DNA of 60,061 nucleotides, from positions 1-60,061 of the forward strand of contig CAIKNO010000651.1 in assembly GCA_903828805.1 (NCBI GenBank). Reading direction: 5' to 3'. The stretch comes from an uncultured Sandaracinus sp. (GTDB taxonomy: Bacteria > Myxococcota_A > Polyangia > Polyangiales > Sandaracinaceae). The notes beneath the pieces were generated by a model. That model made no database searches. It had not been told where the DNA came from and saw only the letters and a list, made by a program, of their open reading frames with translations. Below, piece after piece: positions 17,796 to 26,872 of the stretch (its first letter is position 1; every line of letters starts with the position of its first letter). The translations under genes and the position numbers were made by a program.

Positions 17796-19880
17796 ATGAA
17801 CGACGCGAAGCGTCCGCCGGGGCGCGGTCGAACGGTGGAGATCGCCGTGGTCCAGGGCCGGGTCACGCAGATGGCGCGGGCCTGGGCGGCCGGCTGGGGA
17901 GACGTGCTTCGGGCACCGAAACTCCCCGACCTGCTGGCCTCCCTGACGGTGGCCGCCGTCGCGATGCCGCTGAACCTCGCCCTGGCGGTGGCGAGCGGGC
18001 TCCCTCCCGCCTCGGGTCTCTTCGCCGGCGCGATCGGAGGGGCCCTGGCCGCCGCATTCGGCGGTTCGTCCTTGCAGGCGACGGGCCCCGCGGCCGCCCT
18101 CAGCCTCATGGTCCTCGGCCTGTCTCAGCGCTTTGGCGCCGTCGGCGTCGCGGCGGCGTGCCTCATCATCGGCGTCACCGAGCTCGTCCTCTCTTTCAGC
18201 GGTGCCGGTCGCCTCGTACGCCACGTCCCCGAGAGCGTGCTCGCGGGGTTCACGACCGGCGTCGGCTTGACGTTGCTCAATGGGCAGATCCCCGAGCTGC
18301 TCGGGTTCGGCGTGCACGACTACAAGACCGTCGACCTCGCAGGGATGATGCACCAGCCGCTCTGGCTGCATCACGTCTCGTGGCTCGCCGCGGTGTCGGG
18401 GATCCTCGTGGCCTTCGTCGTCGTGTCGCTGCAGCGCTTCAAGCGCGTACCGGCGGCCGCCATCGCGGTGGTCGGGGTCACGTTCATCTCCGTCTACGTC
18501 GGCTGGGACGTGGAGCGCGTGCACGACATCGGAGCGGTCCCCTCGACCTTTCCGCAACTGTCGGTGCCCGTGGTCCCGGACGAGCAGTGGCTCGACCTGC
18601 TCCTCGCCACGATGCCGCTGGCGCTGCTGGCCGCGGTCGAGTCGCTCCTCTCGGCGCGCGCGGTCGATCGGATGGCGCCGGACGCACGGCCGCACGAGCC
18701 GAGCCTCGAGCTCTTCGGTCAGGCCGTGGCCAACGTCGGGGTCGGCCTCTTCTCCGGGATGCCCGTCACAGGCGTGGTGGTGCGCTCGGGCGTCAACGTG
18801 CAGAGCGGGGCCAAGACCCGCCTCGCCGCGCTTCTTCACGGCGTGCTGCTCGCAGCGCTGGCGCTCTCGCTGTCGGACACGATCGGGATGATTCCCCAGG
18901 CCGCCCTCGCGGGGCTGCTCTGCGTCATCGGGTTTCGTCTGCTCGAGGTCGGCCCCTTTCTCGAGATGCTGCGCCACGAGCGCCTCGAGGCCGCGGCCTT
19001 CGTCGCCGCCGCTGGGGGCACGGCATCGGGCCATCTCGTCAGCGGCCTCGTGCTCGGCGGGGCGCTCCACGCAGCGCGGGTCTTGATGGAACGAGGAAAG
19101 CCGGCCGCGGCGGCGTTGCGGACGGAGCCGCGCCGCCCAGGCATCCGCGCCGTCCTGGGGCGTGCGCACGCGTCCGCCCGCAGGACCATGCACGGCGAGG
19201 CCGTCACCGAGCAGCACAAATGGCTCGGCCACCTTCGACACGGTCCGGTCCGCGCGCCGACGAGCTACGTTCATCCCCACGCGACGGTGATCGGACGGGT
19301 CGTGCTGAGCGACCATGTGCACGTCGCGGCCGGGACCTCCGTGCGGGCCGACGAGGGCACGCCGTTCTTCTTCGGACCGAACACCAACGTGCAGGACGGA
19401 GTCGTCGTCCACGCGCTCAAGGATCGTGCGGTCGAGCTGGCCGGCGAATCGTGGGCCGTGTACGTCGGCCGCGACGTCTCCATCGCCCACGGCGCGCTCA
19501 TTCACGGCCCTTGCTACATCGGCGACCACACGTTCATCGGGTTCAAGTCGGTCGTGCACGACTCGATCATCGGAGCAGGCTGCTCGATCGGCATCGGCGC
19601 GGTCGTCGTCGGGGTCGAGATCCCCGACGGCAAGTTCGTCCCGCATGGGGCCATCGTCGACTCGGCGGACGCCGTCGACCGCCTCCCCGACGCCACCGCG
19701 CACCATCGTGAGTTCAACGAGGATGTGGTCGAGGTGAACCGCGGTCTGGCAGCCGCCTACACGAGCTTCGACGGTGCGGCACTTCCTCTCCGCAAGGCGC
19801 CGCCCGCGCGGCCCCTCGGGCCACCGATCTCACCCTGGGAACCGACCTGGGCGACCACGTCTGACAAGGAGCGATTCTGA
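17796..19880 (+). CDS. SulP anion transporter fused to CcmM/CamH-type gamma-carbonic anhydrase
   Basis: 694 aa; SulP signatures 'AMPLNLALAVASGLPPASGLFAGAIGG', 'MPVTGVVVRSGVNVQSGAKTRLAALLHG'; C-terminus 'AAGTSVRADEGTPFFFGPNTNVQDGVVVHAL...SIAHGALIHGPCYIGDHTFIGFKSVV...IPDGKFVPHGAIV...ADRLPD' is CcmM-like with three candidate Zn His. Confidence 0.88.
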   Translation: MNDAKRPPGRGRTVEIAVVQGRVTQMARAWAAGWGDVLRAPKLPDLLASLTVAAVAMPLNLALAVASGLPPASGLFAGAIGGALAAAFGGSSLQATGPAAALSLMVLGLSQRFGAVGVAAACLIIGVTELVLSFSGAGRLVRHVPESVLAGFTTGVGLTLLNGQIPELLGFGVHDYKTVDLAGMMHQPLWLHHVSWLAAVSGILVAFVVVSLQRFKRVPAAAIAVVGVTFISVYVGWDVERVHDIGAVPSTFPQLSVPVVPDEQWLDLLLATMPLALLAAVESLLSARAVDRMAPDARPHEPSLELFGQAVANVGVGLFSGMPVTGVVVRSGVNVQSGAKTRLAALLHGVLLAALALSLSDTIGMIPQAALAGLLCVIGFRLLEVGPFLEMLRHERLEAAAFVAAAGGTASGHLVSGLVLGGALHAARVLMERGKPAAAALRTEPRRPGIRAVLGRAHASARRTMHGEAVTEQHKWLGHLRHGPVRAPTSYVHPHATVIGRVVLSDHVHVAAGTSVRADEGTPFFFGPNTNVQDGVVVHALKDRAVELAGESWAVYVGRDVSIAHGALIHGPCYIGDHTFIGFKSVVHDSIIGAGCSIGIGAVVVGVEIPDGKFVPHGAIVDSADAVDRLPDATAHHREFNEDVVEVNRGLAAAYTSFDGAALPLRKAPPARPLGPPISPWEPTWATTSDKERF

Positions 19881-20800
19881 TGTTCGTGCTCGGCCTCATG
19901 GTCGGCCTCGGGGCGTTGACCCTGGGCCTTTCACTCCGTTCGTACATCCACGTCGAGGAGGGCGAGATCGTCGTCCTGACGCGCTTCGGGCGTGCGCTCC
20001 GCTCGCCCGAAGGCCCGCTTCGGATCCTGCGGGCAGGGCTTCATCGCAAGCGCCCCTGGGATGTCGCGCTGCGGGTCAACGTGAAGGAGCAGAGCCTCGA
20101 CCTGAGCGGCGACGAGCACCGGTTCGCGATGACGTCCGACGGAGTCGTCGTGCGCTGCGACTCGACCCTTCGCTTCGCGCCGATCGAGGCCGAGGTGGAG
20201 CACTATCTGTTCACCCTGGAGCGGCCGATGGAGCACCTCGCCGGCACGTTCAGTTGCTTGCTTCGCAACGAGATCGCCAACTTCGGCGCGGGCGATGGTC
20301 CCGTGCCCACAGGGTCCGGAGCCCTGAACGCGGGCGCGCTCATCGAGGCATCGCTCGGCGCCTACGCCGCGATCCGACGAGAGCGAGGACAGCTGCAGGA
20401 GCGCCTCGCCGCGTTCTGCCGAACGACGATGGGCGCACGTCTGGGGCTGCGCTTCGATGCCATCGACGTGATGAACTTCGAGCCTCCCGACGAGCTGCGG
20501 GACACGCTCCACACCGTCATCCAGGCCAAGACGGACGCCGAATCCAGCCACTTCCGGGCGCAGGGGGAGTGCCAGCAGCGGGTGCTGGCCGCCCGGCGCG
20601 GCGTGGAGATCGCATCGCTTCGCGCACAGGCCGTCGAGACGGAGATGCTCGTGCTCGGTCGATCGCTCGAAGTCCTCGAACGCACGAAGGTGCTCCCGCT
20701 CTACGTCGCGCGCCGACAGGCCGAGGTCTTGTCGGAGTCGAGGCACGTGTACGTGCGGGGAACGACCGCACGCGGGGCTGCCGTCCGAGGAGGTGTGTGA
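19880..20800 (+). CDS. SPFH/band-7 (stomatin/HflK-like) membrane protein A
   Basis: N-terminal TM, 'YIHVEEGEIVVLTRFGRALRSPEGP', coiled-coil C-half; TGATG overlap with upstream gene. Confidence 0.75.
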   Translation: MFVLGLMVGLGALTLGLSLRSYIHVEEGEIVVLTRFGRALRSPEGPLRILRAGLHRKRPWDVALRVNVKEQSLDLSGDEHRFAMTSDGVVVRCDSTLRFAPIEAEVEHYLFTLERPMEHLAGTFSCLLRNEIANFGAGDGPVPTGSGALNAGALIEASLGAYAAIRRERGQLQERLAAFCRTTMGARLGLRFDAIDVMNFEPPDELRDTLHTVIQAKTDAESSHFRAQGECQQRVLAARRGVEIASLRAQAVETEMLVLGRSLEVLERTKVLPLYVARRQAEVLSESRHVYVRGTTARGAAVRGGV

Positions 20801-21678
20801 TGGGTTCGTGGTTGCAACTCCTGCTGGGTATGGCCGTCGCGCCCGGGATGGCCTTCCTCGGGTGGCGCCTCTTCCTCGCGACCACCGTCCACGTCGAGGA
20901 CGGAGAAGCGGTGCTGGTCGAGTGGTTCGGTCGGCGCGTGATGACGCTGACGGAGCCGGGCGCGCACTGGCTTCCGCGCCGCATCCTGCCGTGGATGAGG
21001 GTCCAGCACGTCTCGCTTCGGCGTGATTTCCTTCGCCTCGAGAACGTGCACGTCACGGACGTCGAGGGCACGACGGTGATGGTCGATCTGTGGATCGATC
21101 ACCGCGTCGTCGATGCGGCGAAGGCGACCTACAGCGTCGAGCGTCTCGACGAGGCGCTGCGCAGCCTGGTGGCGCATGCGGCAACGGCCCTGCTCGGGCG
21201 ACGCACGTTCTGGGAGATCCTGGCGTCTCGTTCCGACCTCGGGGAGCGCCTTCGCGCCGACATCGCCGCGGACACCGAGCGATGGGGCGTGTGCATCGAG
21301 CATGCGTTCGTCCAGAAGGTGAGCCTTCTGCCCGAGGTCACGTCGCGGATCCTCGAGAGCCTCTCGGCCCGACTCGGGCGCGTGCAGGCGGAGATCCTGG
21401 AGCAAGGTCGCATCGAGGTCGCCGCGCTCGAGGCGCGCACAGGCGTGGAGGTCGCGGCACTCGTGGCCGAGGCCAAGGGGCAGTACCCGGCGGCCGTCGG
21501 CCGCGCGATGTCCGAACTCGGCAAGAGCCCCGAGATCTTGTCCGCCTACAACGAGCTGCATCGACTGTCCGTGCTGCGTCCCCACCGGGCGACGGCCTTC
21601 GTCGGCTTCGGTCCGCACGAGATGAGCGCTATCGAGGCGGCGATGATCCCTGCACGCGCAGAACCTGCGGACGGCTGA
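20800..21678 (+). CDS. SPFH/band-7 membrane protein B
   Basis: N-terminal TM, 'VHVEDGEAVLVEWFGRRVMTLTEPGAHWLP', 'VEGTTVMVDLWIDHRVVDAAKATYSVE'; TGATG overlap. Confidence 0.78.
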   Translation: MGSWLQLLLGMAVAPGMAFLGWRLFLATTVHVEDGEAVLVEWFGRRVMTLTEPGAHWLPRRILPWMRVQHVSLRRDFLRLENVHVTDVEGTTVMVDLWIDHRVVDAAKATYSVERLDEALRSLVAHAATALLGRRTFWEILASRSDLGERLRADIAADTERWGVCIEHAFVQKVSLLPEVTSRILESLSARLGRVQAEILEQGRIEVAALEARTGVEVAALVAEAKGQYPAAVGRAMSELGKSPEILSAYNELHRLSVLRPHRATAFVGFGPHEMSAIEAAMIPARAEPADG

Positions 21679-21759
21679 CGGTCACGGGGGGCCGGTCCGT
21701 CGAGACCGGCACCCCGTCGCGGCACGAACGCCGCGGCCCCGCGAACGGCGTGGACGCGC

Positions 21760-22872
21760 TCAGCCTCGCGACCGTCGGGCGCGCTGCGCGACGACGCGGG
21801 CGAAGAGATCGGCGAGGGCGTCGCCTTGACGCTCGGTGCACAGCGAGGCCTCGACCAGGCCTCGCCCGGCCGCGGACAGCGAGGCGCGCAGCGCGCGATC
21901 ATGCAGCAGCCGGCGCAGGCTCTGGTACCAATCCTCCGCGCTGGCGGCCACGAGCGCATTGCGTTCGTGCTCCACGAAGTCCCGCGCGCCCCCGACGAGC
22001 GAGGTGACGTGCGGCACGCCCACGGCCATGTACTGGACCTGCTTGAAGCCGCACTTGCCTTCGTGCCACTCGGTCGCGTGCATCGGCGCGAGCCCGACGT
22101 CGAGCGACTGGAAGTCGTGGAGTTCGAGGTCCTCCCGCCAGGGCCTGCGCACCGCCGACAATCCCTCGAAGTGCACGTCCTGCCCGGCGCCCACCACCCG
22201 GAACTGGAAGGGCACGCCCTCCCCCCTCAATCGACGGAGCGCAGGGAGCACCAGGTCGAGTTGAGGCGCCGTCGAGTGCGTCCCGATCCACCCGACGACG
22301 GGCGGCGCTCCGGGCGAGGCGAAGCCTCCATCCTGCCGACACGGCAGCGGTGTCCACGCAGCGGCCGGCACGACGGTCGGCAGCACGGTGACGTCCGCCC
22401 CCAGCGCATGCGCGTGCGCGCCGAGGCGGGAGGAGCCTGCGATCACGTGGGCGGCCCGCCGGATCGTCCAGTCCGTCTTCCATGCACATTTCAGGACGCG
22501 CCGGAGCGGCCCTCCCTGGGCGATCCAGATCGCGTCGTCGTAGTCGAGCACGAGCGGAAGCCCGGCACCGGCCATCCCGAGCGCCTCGATCACGGGCGGG
22601 CCCGCCATCATCGCCTCGCGCTGCACCCACAGCGCGTCGTAGCGCCCCCGGGCGCCGAGCGCGCGCAGCTGGCGCCCGAGGCCCGCGAGGCCCGCCCTCA
22701 CCCGCTGCGCACGACCGGCCCCCGAGTAGAGGACGGCGGCCGTCGCATCGTCGAGCCACGGCACGAGGTCGACGTCGATGCCGCGCGCCCGCAGCGCTGG
22801 CGCGTACGCCGCGATCCGGAAGCGGGTCGCGGCCATCCGCTCGGGAAACGATGCGAGGGCGAGGATTCTCAT
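21760..22872 (-). CDS. GT-B glycosyltransferase (GT1/GT4-like)
   Basis: 'GWIGTHSTAPQLDLVLPALRRL', 'GKCGFKQVQYMAVGVPHVTS'. Confidence 0.8.
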   Translation of the reverse strand: MRILALASFPERMAATRFRIAAYAPALRARGIDVDLVPWLDDATAAVLYSGAGRAQRVRAGLAGLGRQLRALGARGRYDALWVQREAMMAGPPVIEALGMAGAGLPLVLDYDDAIWIAQGGPLRRVLKCAWKTDWTIRRAAHVIAGSSRLGAHAHALGADVTVLPTVVPAAAWTPLPCRQDGGFASPGAPPVVGWIGTHSTAPQLDLVLPALRRLRGEGVPFQFRVVGAGQDVHFEGLSAVRRPWREDLELHDFQSLDVGLAPMHATEWHEGKCGFKQVQYMAVGVPHVTSLVGGARDFVEHERNALVAASAEDWYQSLRRLLHDRALRASLSAAGRGLVEASLCTERQGDALADLFARVVAQRARRSRG

Positions 22873-23012
22873 CGATGGCGCTCGGTTGCTCGCGGTCGAG
22901 GGCACGTTCTACACTCGGCCGCGGCGACGGCAATGCCGACGGCCTCGTCGACTTCATCGGACCACCCGCACGCGTCTTCCCCGACCCCCGCCTCTCCTCG
23001 CCGCGACGCCCG

Positions 23013-24254
23013 ATGACGCGACACGTCCTCGCTCTCACCTTCGACGGCATCCTCCAGCCGCTCGGATTCTCGCAGGTGCTCCGGGTCGCGGAGGGGCTCT
23101 CGAACGAGGGGTTCCGCTACACCCTCCTCTCGCTCGAGCGGGAGGCCGACCTCGCGCGACATGCGGACGTCGCGGCCGTGCAGCGCCGGCTGGCGCGCGC
23201 GGGGATCGAGTGGATCTGGGCGCCTTACGACACCCGCGGCGGCGCGACTTCCATCGCCCGCAACATCGCGCGGGCGACCCGGGCCGCGTCCGCCGTCGTC
23301 CGGACCGACCGGCCCGACGTCGTGCACGCGAGGGCCTTCCATGGCGGGCTCGTGGCCCGGGCGCTGCACACGATGCACGGCACGAAGTACGTCTTCGACG
23401 CCCGATCGTACTGGGTGGACGAGCAGGTCGAGGAGGGGCGTCGCTTCACCTCGGAGCGAGCGTATGCGCTCGCCAAGCACGTCGAGCGGGACCTCTTCGA
23501 GCGCGCGGCCGGCATCGTGACCCTCACGGCCCTTCAGGCGGACGATGTTCGCGAGGGGCGCCTCGGGGCGTGGCACGGACGACCCGTGGAGGTCATCCCG
23601 ACCTGCGCCGACTACGCCGAGTTCCGACCCCGCACGCCCGGTGCGCCGAGACCTGCCGCGCTCGATGGAGTTCCCGAGGGCGCCCGCGTGCTCGGCATCG
23701 TGGGTGCGCTGAACCGATCGTACGGCGCGCCGGAGACGGCCCTCCTGGCCCGGGAGATCCTCGCCCTCGATCCGCGCGTTCACCTGCTGGTCCTCACGGC
23801 GCAGGGCGACGAGTACCGGTCGCTGCTCCGCGCACACAGGGTCGACGAGGCCCGCACGCACATCACCCGCGTGTCGCACGACGAGATGCCGCGCGTGCTG
23901 CCCTTCGTGGACTGGGGCTTGCTGCTGCTCCGTTCCAACTTCGCCAAGCGCGCATCGATGCCGACGAAGCTCGCGGAGTTCTTCGCGTGCGGCGTGCGCC
24001 CGCTGCAGCACGGGTGCAACCCCGAGGTGTCGGGCTGGGTCGCGCGTGCAGGCACCGGTCTCGTGCTCGAGGATCTGTCGCCCGACGGTCTCGCGTCGGC
24101 GGCGACGCGGATCGTGAGCGCGGACGAGGCTCAGGTCTCCGCGATCGAGGGCCGGGACCGCACGAAGGACCACTTCTCGCTCGAGGCCGGGGTCGTCCGC
24201 TACGCGCGGCTCCTGCGCGAGGTCACCGAGCGCTCGGATCAACGGCAGTCGTAG
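23013..24254 (+). CDS. GT-B glycosyltransferase
   Basis: 'LTFDGILQPLGFSQVLRVAEGL', 'IPTCADYAEFRP', C-terminal GT4-like region. Confidence 0.8.
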   Translation: MTRHVLALTFDGILQPLGFSQVLRVAEGLSNEGFRYTLLSLEREADLARHADVAAVQRRLARAGIEWIWAPYDTRGGATSIARNIARATRAASAVVRTDRPDVVHARAFHGGLVARALHTMHGTKYVFDARSYWVDEQVEEGRRFTSERAYALAKHVERDLFERAAGIVTLTALQADDVREGRLGAWHGRPVEVIPTCADYAEFRPRTPGAPRPAALDGVPEGARVLGIVGALNRSYGAPETALLAREILALDPRVHLLVLTAQGDEYRSLLRAHRVDEARTHITRVSHDEMPRVLPFVDWGLLLLRSNFAKRASMPTKLAEFFACGVRPLQHGCNPEVSGWVARAGTGLVLEDLSPDGLASAATRIVSADEAQVSAIEGRDRTKDHFSLEAGVVRYARLLREVTERSDQRQS

Positions 24255-25639
24255 AGGTTCCCCAGCCGCGCCGAGGCGCTGAACGCCCCATCGAGGCGCG
24301 CGCCCACCCGGACGCTCGCGGAGGTCCACGACCACGCGGTGCCGGGCGGCCCGGACGTGGGTCCGACCGAGAGCGTGCGCGAGGTTGGATCCCAGCACAC
24401 GGGGCCGAGGCGCGCGTGGCGCGTGAAGCTCAGCGGCGCGGAGCGCGCCATGACGGCCCCCCCGCTCACGAGCTCGACGAAGACGCCGGTCCCGTCGTTC
24501 CGGATGCGCACACCATCGGCTGCGGCGACCGAGACCAGCCAGAACTCGTCGCCCGCCACGAGGTCGGCGGTCGCGAACACGGGAGAGACCTCCGTGAAGC
24601 CCGCGCTCGCGGTGAAGAAGCGCGCGTCCAGATCGGAGGCCGTGAGGAGGAGGCGATCCTGCTCCCGCGTTGCGGTCGAGGAACCGCTGCGGATGGCGCT
24701 CGTCGGGAAGCGCCCGTCCTCGAGCTGGTGAAGATCGAGCACCAGAGAAATGGGGCCCGGCAGCCCACCCGGAATCGTCGTGTCGACCGGGTAGTACACG
24801 CCGGCGGCCGTCGGCGTTCCGGTGGCCGATGGCCGGATCCACGCGGACGTCGCGGTGAGGGCCCAGGCCGGGCGCATCAGGTTTCCATAGGCGTAGTTGG
24901 CGTTCCACGGGCTCATCGTGGGGCTGCGCCCCCACGCCGAGAGCGTGCGGGCCACGCTCGACGTGCCGGTGTCCTGCCCCGGGGGATAGCCAATGCCCGA
25001 GACACGCTGCGCCGACGCGGTGCCGTCGGGGCCGGGCTCGCGCGTCCCTGCGATCATGCACGATGCAGATCCCGGCTGGCCCCATCGCGAGGTGCCCACC
25101 TCTCGGGAATCACGGATGAAGTTCGTGGCCTGGCCCTCGATCAGCAGGAGCGGCCCCGCCCCATCGCCGCGGTCCTCGAGACGTCGCTGATCCACGGCGG
25201 CCCAAGCCACGAACGCGCGAGCATCGGAAGGCGCTCCCGTCAGATACGACCCCTCGCTTCGCCGGGCGAACGTCCCCGCGGTCGACAGGTCGACCGTCCA
25301 TGGCCGACCCGCATCGGTGCCGGCGTCGAACGTGCCTGCATCGGTGCCGGCGTCGAACGTGCCCGCATCGGTGCCGGCGTCGAACGTGCCCGCGTCGAAC
25401 GTGCCCGCATCGGTGCCGGCGTCGAATGTGCCCGCGTCGAACCCGGGCCCCCCATCGTCACTCCCGGCATCCGGGGCACCGGCGTCGCGCGTGCCGGAGT
25501 CCACGCTCCCCGCGTCGCGCCGACCGCCGTCGACTTGACCCGCATCGACCGATTCGTCGATCAAGCCTGCCCGGTCGAGGCTGCATCCCCACAGCGTCGC
25601 GCACACGCATCCCACCCACGCCCAGGCCCGACGATCCAT
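24239..25639 (-). CDS. Lipoprotein with DAG-repeat linker and lectin/LamG-like C-terminal domain
   Basis: 'MDRRAWAWVGCVCATLWGC' signal; tandem (TFDAGTDAG)n linker. Confidence 0.65.
   Translation of the reverse strand: MDRRAWAWVGCVCATLWGCSLDRAGLIDESVDAGQVDGGRRDAGSVDSGTRDAGAPDAGSDDGGPGFDAGTFDAGTDAGTFDAGTFDAGTDAGTFDAGTDAGTFDAGTDAGRPWTVDLSTAGTFARRSEGSYLTGAPSDARAFVAWAAVDQRRLEDRGDGAGPLLLIEGQATNFIRDSREVGTSRWGQPGSASCMIAGTREPGPDGTASAQRVSGIGYPPGQDTGTSSVARTLSAWGRSPTMSPWNANYAYGNLMRPAWALTATSAWIRPSATGTPTAAGVYYPVDTTIPGGLPGPISLVLDLHQLEDGRFPTSAIRSGSSTATREQDRLLLTASDLDARFFTASAGFTEVSPVFATADLVAGDEFWLVSVAAADGVRIRNDGTGVFVELVSGGAVMARSAPLSFTRHARLGPVCWDPTSRTLSVGPTSGPPGTAWSWTSASVRVGARLDGAFSASARLGNLYDCR
25311..25443. 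repeat. 27-bp in-frame tandem repeat encoding TFDAGTDAG units
   Basis: Repeats of gcatcggtgccggcgtcgaacgtgccc, some partial 15-bp units. Confidence 0.9.
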
Positions 25640-25831
25640 CCGAGCATCATCGCCGACCGGGCCGGGGCGTCAACGCCCAAGCGCACGCTGCGTCTCGAGG
25701 GCACCGCGATGAACGCTCCGGCGTTCGTCGGCAACCGTGGGGCGCGGGCCGCGCAGGCCGCCCCGGCTACCACCCTCGGGCAGTTCGTTGTAGGACTCGC
25801 ACCGGTTTTTCCCACCCCGTCTCGGAGCGCC

Positions 25832-26872
25832 ATGCCCGCAGGAAAGCTCGATCTGAAGTCCGTGCTGATCACCGGTGGAACGGGATCGTTCGGCAAGGCG
25901 TTCGTCCGCTCGGCCCTCGGCCGCGGGTTCGAGCGCGTCGTCGTGTTCTCCCGGGATGAGCTGAAGCAGTACGAGATGGCGCAGATGCCTGAATTCCAGG
26001 ATCCGCGGGTGCGCTTCTTCATCGGCGACGTGCGGGACAAGGAGCGACTGCTTCGGGCCCTCGAGGACATCGACGTCGTCGTCCACGCCGCCGCGCTCAA
26101 GCAGGTGCCCGCGGCCGAGTACAACCCGTTCGAGGCGATCAAGACGAACGTCATCGGTGCGCAGAACGTCATCGAAGGATGCATCGATCGGGGCGTGCGT
26201 CGGGTCGTGGCGCTGAGCACCGACAAGGCGGCCGCGCCGATCAATCTCTACGGCGCGACCAAGCTCTGCTCCGACAAGCTCTTCGTCGCGGCGAACAACA
26301 TGCGGGGTCGGCGTGACCTGCGGATCAGCGTCGTGCGCTACGGCAACGTGATGGGGAGCCGCGGCAGCGTGATCCCGTTCTTCATGAAGCAGGCGGCGTC
26401 CGGCGTGCTGCCGATCACGGACCCGCGGATGACGCGCTTCAACATCACGCTCGAAGAGGGCGTCGCGCTCGTCGACCGCGCGCTCGCCGAGATGTGGGGC
26501 GGCGAGATCTTCGTGCCCAAGATCCCGAGCTATCGGATCACGGACGTCGCCGAGGCGGTCGGACCTCGCTGCGAGCAACGCATCGTCGGCATCCGCCCGG
26601 GCGAGAAGCTCCACGAGGAGATGATCACCGAGACCGACGCGCTCCAGACGCTCGCGTTCGGCGACCACTTCGTCATCCTTCCCGGGACCGCCGAGTGGAG
26701 CGCGCTCGAGTACGCGCAGGCGCGGCGCGGCACCATGTGCGACGCGGGGTTCCGGTATTCGAGCGGGACCAACGACGAGTGGCTCTCCGTCGCGGAGATC
26801 CGCCGGTTGATCCATGCCCACGTCGACCCGGCGTTCCGCTTCGACGACGCGCGCGAGGGAGGCGCCGCGTGA
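25832..26872 (+). CDS. pseB: UDP-GlcNAc 4,6-dehydratase (inverting)
   Basis: 'KSVLITGGTGSFGKAFVRSAL', 'FSRDELKQYEMAQ', 'HAAALKQVPAAEYNPFEAIKTNVIGAQNVI'. Confidence 0.94.
   Translation: MPAGKLDLKSVLITGGTGSFGKAFVRSALGRGFERVVVFSRDELKQYEMAQMPEFQDPRVRFFIGDVRDKERLLRALEDIDVVVHAAALKQVPAAEYNPFEAIKTNVIGAQNVIEGCIDRGVRRVVALSTDKAAAPINLYGATKLCSDKLFVAANNMRGRRDLRISVVRYGNVMGSRGSVIPFFMKQAASGVLPITDPRMTRFNITLEEGVALVDRALAEMWGGEIFVPKIPSYRITDVAEAVGPRCEQRIVGIRPGEKLHEEMITETDALQTLAFGDHFVILPGTAEWSALEYAQARRGTMCDAGFRYSSGTNDEWLSVAEIRRLIHAHVDPAFRFDDAREGGAA

Noticed and set aside
24239-24254. 16-bp convergent overlap of GT and lipoprotein genes as regulatory antisense
   Set aside because: Short tail-to-tail overlaps are common in compact bacterial genomes; no further evidence.
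25311-25443. CRISPR-like direct repeats
   Set aside because: Contiguous 27-bp units without spacers, in frame inside a lipoprotein gene: a coding minisatellite.
22778-26872. 1364-aa plus-strand ORF ending in PseB
   Set aside because: Only the C-terminal part (from 25832) is real PseB; the upstream part overlaps a GT in another frame and an antisense lipoprotein.
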